From positions 2,055,952 through 2,119,951 of the forward strand of contig NZ_AP022581.1 in assembly GCF_010731535.1 (NCBI RefSeq): a DNA stretch of 64,000 nucleotides, read 5' to 3'. A program made the translations under genes and the position numbers. Below are positions 62,342 through 64,000 of this stretch, in pieces. This stretch comes from Mycobacterium lacus (GTDB lineage: Bacteria > Actinomycetota > Actinomycetes > Mycobacteriales > Mycobacteriaceae). The notes under the pieces are model-generated. The model had not been told where the DNA came from. It did no database searches and worked only from the letters and a program-made list of their open reading frames with translations. Position 1 is the stretch's first letter. Every line of letters begins with the position of its first letter.

Positions 62342-63661
62342 ATGGGCCACGCCAACACCGCACCGCCAGTCCGCGACCTGGCCGTGGACTTCTATCGAGT
62401 ATCGGGTGTGGTCCTCATCGTGCTCGGGCACTGGCTCGCCGGATCCGTGACCTATCGCGACGGACAATTCGGTCGGCAGAACCCGCTGGTCGACCTGCCC
62501 TGGACGCAATGGCTGACCTGGCCTTTCCAGGCGGTACCGGTGTTCTTCCTGGTGGCGGGCTACGCCGGCGCAGTGTCGTGGAACCATCGCCACGGCGCCG
62601 ACGGCGTGACGCGAAGGGCCTGGCTTCGGCATCGGCTGGCGCGAGTACTGGGACCGACAACGGTCTACGTCGGGCTGATGTCGGCGGTGGCGGTGCTGCT
62701 GCAGGCCCACCGCATGCCCGGTTCCGTGTTGGAGTACGCGGGGTGGGCGGTGGCGATGCATCTGTGGTTCCTCGCCGTCTACCTAGTGGTGGCATCGCTG
62801 ACGCCCATTGCTATTGCGGCACAACGCCGTTGCGGATTGTTGGTACCGGCGGCGCTAGCGGCGGGAGTCGCGATTGTGGACGCCGCCTCGATGGGCGCCC
62901 ACGTGCCCCACCTCGGCTGGCTCAACTACTTCCTGTGCTGGGGGATGCTCTACCAACTCGGAATCGCTTGGCACGAAGGGCAGTTAGCGGGTCGGACAGC
63001 CGTGCCGCTCGCGGTCGTCTCGGCGATCGCGCTGGCGCTGCTGATCTGGCTGGGGCACTATCCCGTCAGCATGATCGGCGTCCCCGGTCAACCGGTGCAG
63101 AACACGTCCCCGCCCACGGTGGCCATGCTGGCGTTCGGGTGCACGCAGGCCGGAGTGGCGGTGTCGGTCGCGCCCGCGCTCAACCGCGCGCTGCGTTCCC
63201 GTCTGGTGCGGCGCGTCTTGTCCACCGCCAATGCCAACGTGATGGCCCTTTACCTGTGGCACATGGTGCCCGCCGTGATCGTGGCCGCCGCCGCCTACCC
63301 GGCCGGGGTGTTGCCGCAACCCGCCGAGGGAACGGCCGCGTGGTGGCTGGCCCGGCTGGAGTGGGCGGGTGTCCTGTGCCTCGTGACGGCGGTCGAGATG
63401 GTGCTGTTGTGGTGGCTTCGGCACATATTCGCCGCCCCGCTGCCGATGGTGAGCGTGCCGCTGCCAGATCGCTGGACCGAACCGGTGATGCTGGCCGGCG
63501 CCGCGATGGCCGCCTATGGCCTGCACATTTTTGCCGCCGACGGCTTTGCCCCGGACGGGCATTTTCCGTGGGTGATCGCGCTGGTCTTCGCCGCGGGGCT
63601 GATCCTGGTGGCATGTCGACCCGCAAAGGTCGGCCGACGCTCAGCAGCTTCCGCGCCCTAG
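62342..63661 (+). CDS. Acyltransferase-3-family membrane protein
   Basis: A 439-residue protein with 10-11 predicted helices. The family start RDLAVDFYRVSGVVLIVLGHWLAGSV holds the conserved Arg and His of acyltransferase-3 proteins. These move acyl groups onto sugars or lipids of the envelope, or succinylate or acetylate glycans. The substrate is unknown. It stands alone, 79 bp after the exporter gene. Confidence 0.88.
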   Translation: MGHANTAPPVRDLAVDFYRVSGVVLIVLGHWLAGSVTYRDGQFGRQNPLVDLPWTQWLTWPFQAVPVFFLVAGYAGAVSWNHRHGADGVTRRAWLRHRLARVLGPTTVYVGLMSAVAVLLQAHRMPGSVLEYAGWAVAMHLWFLAVYLVVASLTPIAIAAQRRCGLLVPAALAAGVAIVDAASMGAHVPHLGWLNYFLCWGMLYQLGIAWHEGQLAGRTAVPLAVVSAIALALLIWLGHYPVSMIGVPGQPVQNTSPPTVAMLAFGCTQAGVAVSVAPALNRALRSRLVRRVLSTANANVMALYLWHMVPAVIVAAAAYPAGVLPQPAEGTAAWWLARLEWAGVLCLVTAVEMVLLWWLRHIFAAPLPMVSVPLPDRWTEPVMLAGAAMAAYGLHIFAADGFAPDGHFPWVIALVFAAGLILVACRPAKVGRRSAASAP

Positions 63662-63791
63662 CGCCGACCGAGCACGGTGACACTTGGGACTCTAATGTGG
63701 GTAGGCCACCTAGCCTAGATCGCCTCGGGAAGGCTGAGCTCGAGGGTGAAGTTCTGATTGACCCACACGCCGACGCCCCCGGCGCGCATGG

Positions 63792-63968
63792 TTGCCCTGC
63801 CCACAGTGCAATTGGGGCGCCGCGTGTGGGCAATGCCGGAGCGGCCGCAACTGCGGCACCCATTGGCAGTATCTGCTGAGCAACCGGGCAACGCGGCTGC
63901 ACCTGAAGTGCCCCGGTTGCGCGACCCCGTGGTCGACCGACATGCGAAAGCGCGCACGTTTGCCTTGA
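63792..63968 (+). CDS. Possible small zinc-ribbon protein
   Basis: One frame reads LPCPQCNWGAACGQC, then NCGTHWQYLLSNRATRLHLKCPGC and ATPWSTD, before TGA 63966-63968. It has several CxxC pairs spaced as in zinc ribbons, which is unlikely by chance. The only start in frame is TTG 63792, and no ribosome site is clear. The gene may be 5'-damaged or begin by an unusual start. Other frames here give no recognisable protein. The last 32 bases of the window show nothing further. Confidence 0.35.
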   Translation: MPCPQCNWGAACGQCRSGRNCGTHWQYLLSNRATRLHLKCPGCATPWSTDMRKRARLP

Positions 63969-64000
63969 CCCGCGCCGCCCCGGTGCCCGTCTGCGCCACT

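Overview
The window is high-GC DNA from a mycobacterium, most likely a slow grower. The markers are an mce operon with Mce-associated genes, PE/PPE and PE_PGRS genes, furA-katG, cutinases, F420-type oxidoreductases, many VapBC modules and frequent leaderless starts. From memory, gene order and several protein lengths match the M. tuberculosis stretch around Rv1966 to Rv2005c (mce3 locus, Rv1975 CAP protein, Rv1976c NYN protein, Rv1977 M48 peptidase, Rv1983 PE_PGRS35, Rv1984c cutinase, Rv1987 CBM2 protein, Rv2000/Rv2001, Rv2005c stress protein). Large blocks are inserted or rearranged relative to it. This synteny is recollection, not a search result.

Layout. 1-8195: end of mce3A, then mce3BCDEF, two Mce-associated membrane proteins, a DUF732 protein and a CAP protein, in overlapping, operon-like order. 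8248-16155: an NYN nuclease-like gene, a PE35-like gene, a PE_PGRS, an epoxide hydrolase and two decayed genes. 16318-18190: a NarL-type response regulator convergent with its likely sensor kinase. 18598-26000: haloalkane dehalogenase/TetR, a reductase, an unlisted 57-aa ORF plus M48 peptidase, an FAD monooxygenase/TetR pair and a GH16 glucanase. 26188-35909: PE-PPE pair, permease, cutinase, a luciferase-like oxidoreductase, a Tat-exported DUF1906 protein, a flavoprotein dehydrogenase, a FUSC transporter and a DUF732 protein. 36017-38990: a small ORF under a copper-type box, then furA-katG. 39098-45650: SRPBCC protein, decayed DUF899 gene, glycosyltransferase, thioredoxin-like protein, a membrane-PPOX fusion, a PE_PGRS aspartic protease and a cutinase. 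45735-56500: an accessory region with five toxin-antitoxin modules (one broken), an integrase fragment, a tandem repeat, gene remnants and a four-gene set on the minus strand (ATP-grasp ligase, beta-lactamase-like protein, enolase-superfamily enzyme, FeeM-like N-acyltransferase with a cNMP domain). 56539-64000: a stress protein under a DosR-like box, a hemerythrin lipoprotein, a monooxygenase-like flavoprotein with an acyl-ACP thioesterase, a CDF exporter behind an ArsR-like remnant, an acyltransferase, and a possible zinc ribbon.

The best candidate for an undescribed system is the 47137-53369 set, which looks like a small N-acyl-peptide pathway. It combines amide ligation, an epimerase/racemase-type enzyme, a serine hydrolase and N-acylation by an enzyme carrying a cyclic-nucleotide domain. 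The main regulatory observations are three CTCCCCC-N4-GGGGGAG palindromes near the two-component pair, a shared TetR operator at the monooxygenase and its regulator, a copper-type palindrome ahead of a tiny ORF, and about nine predicted leaderless genes.
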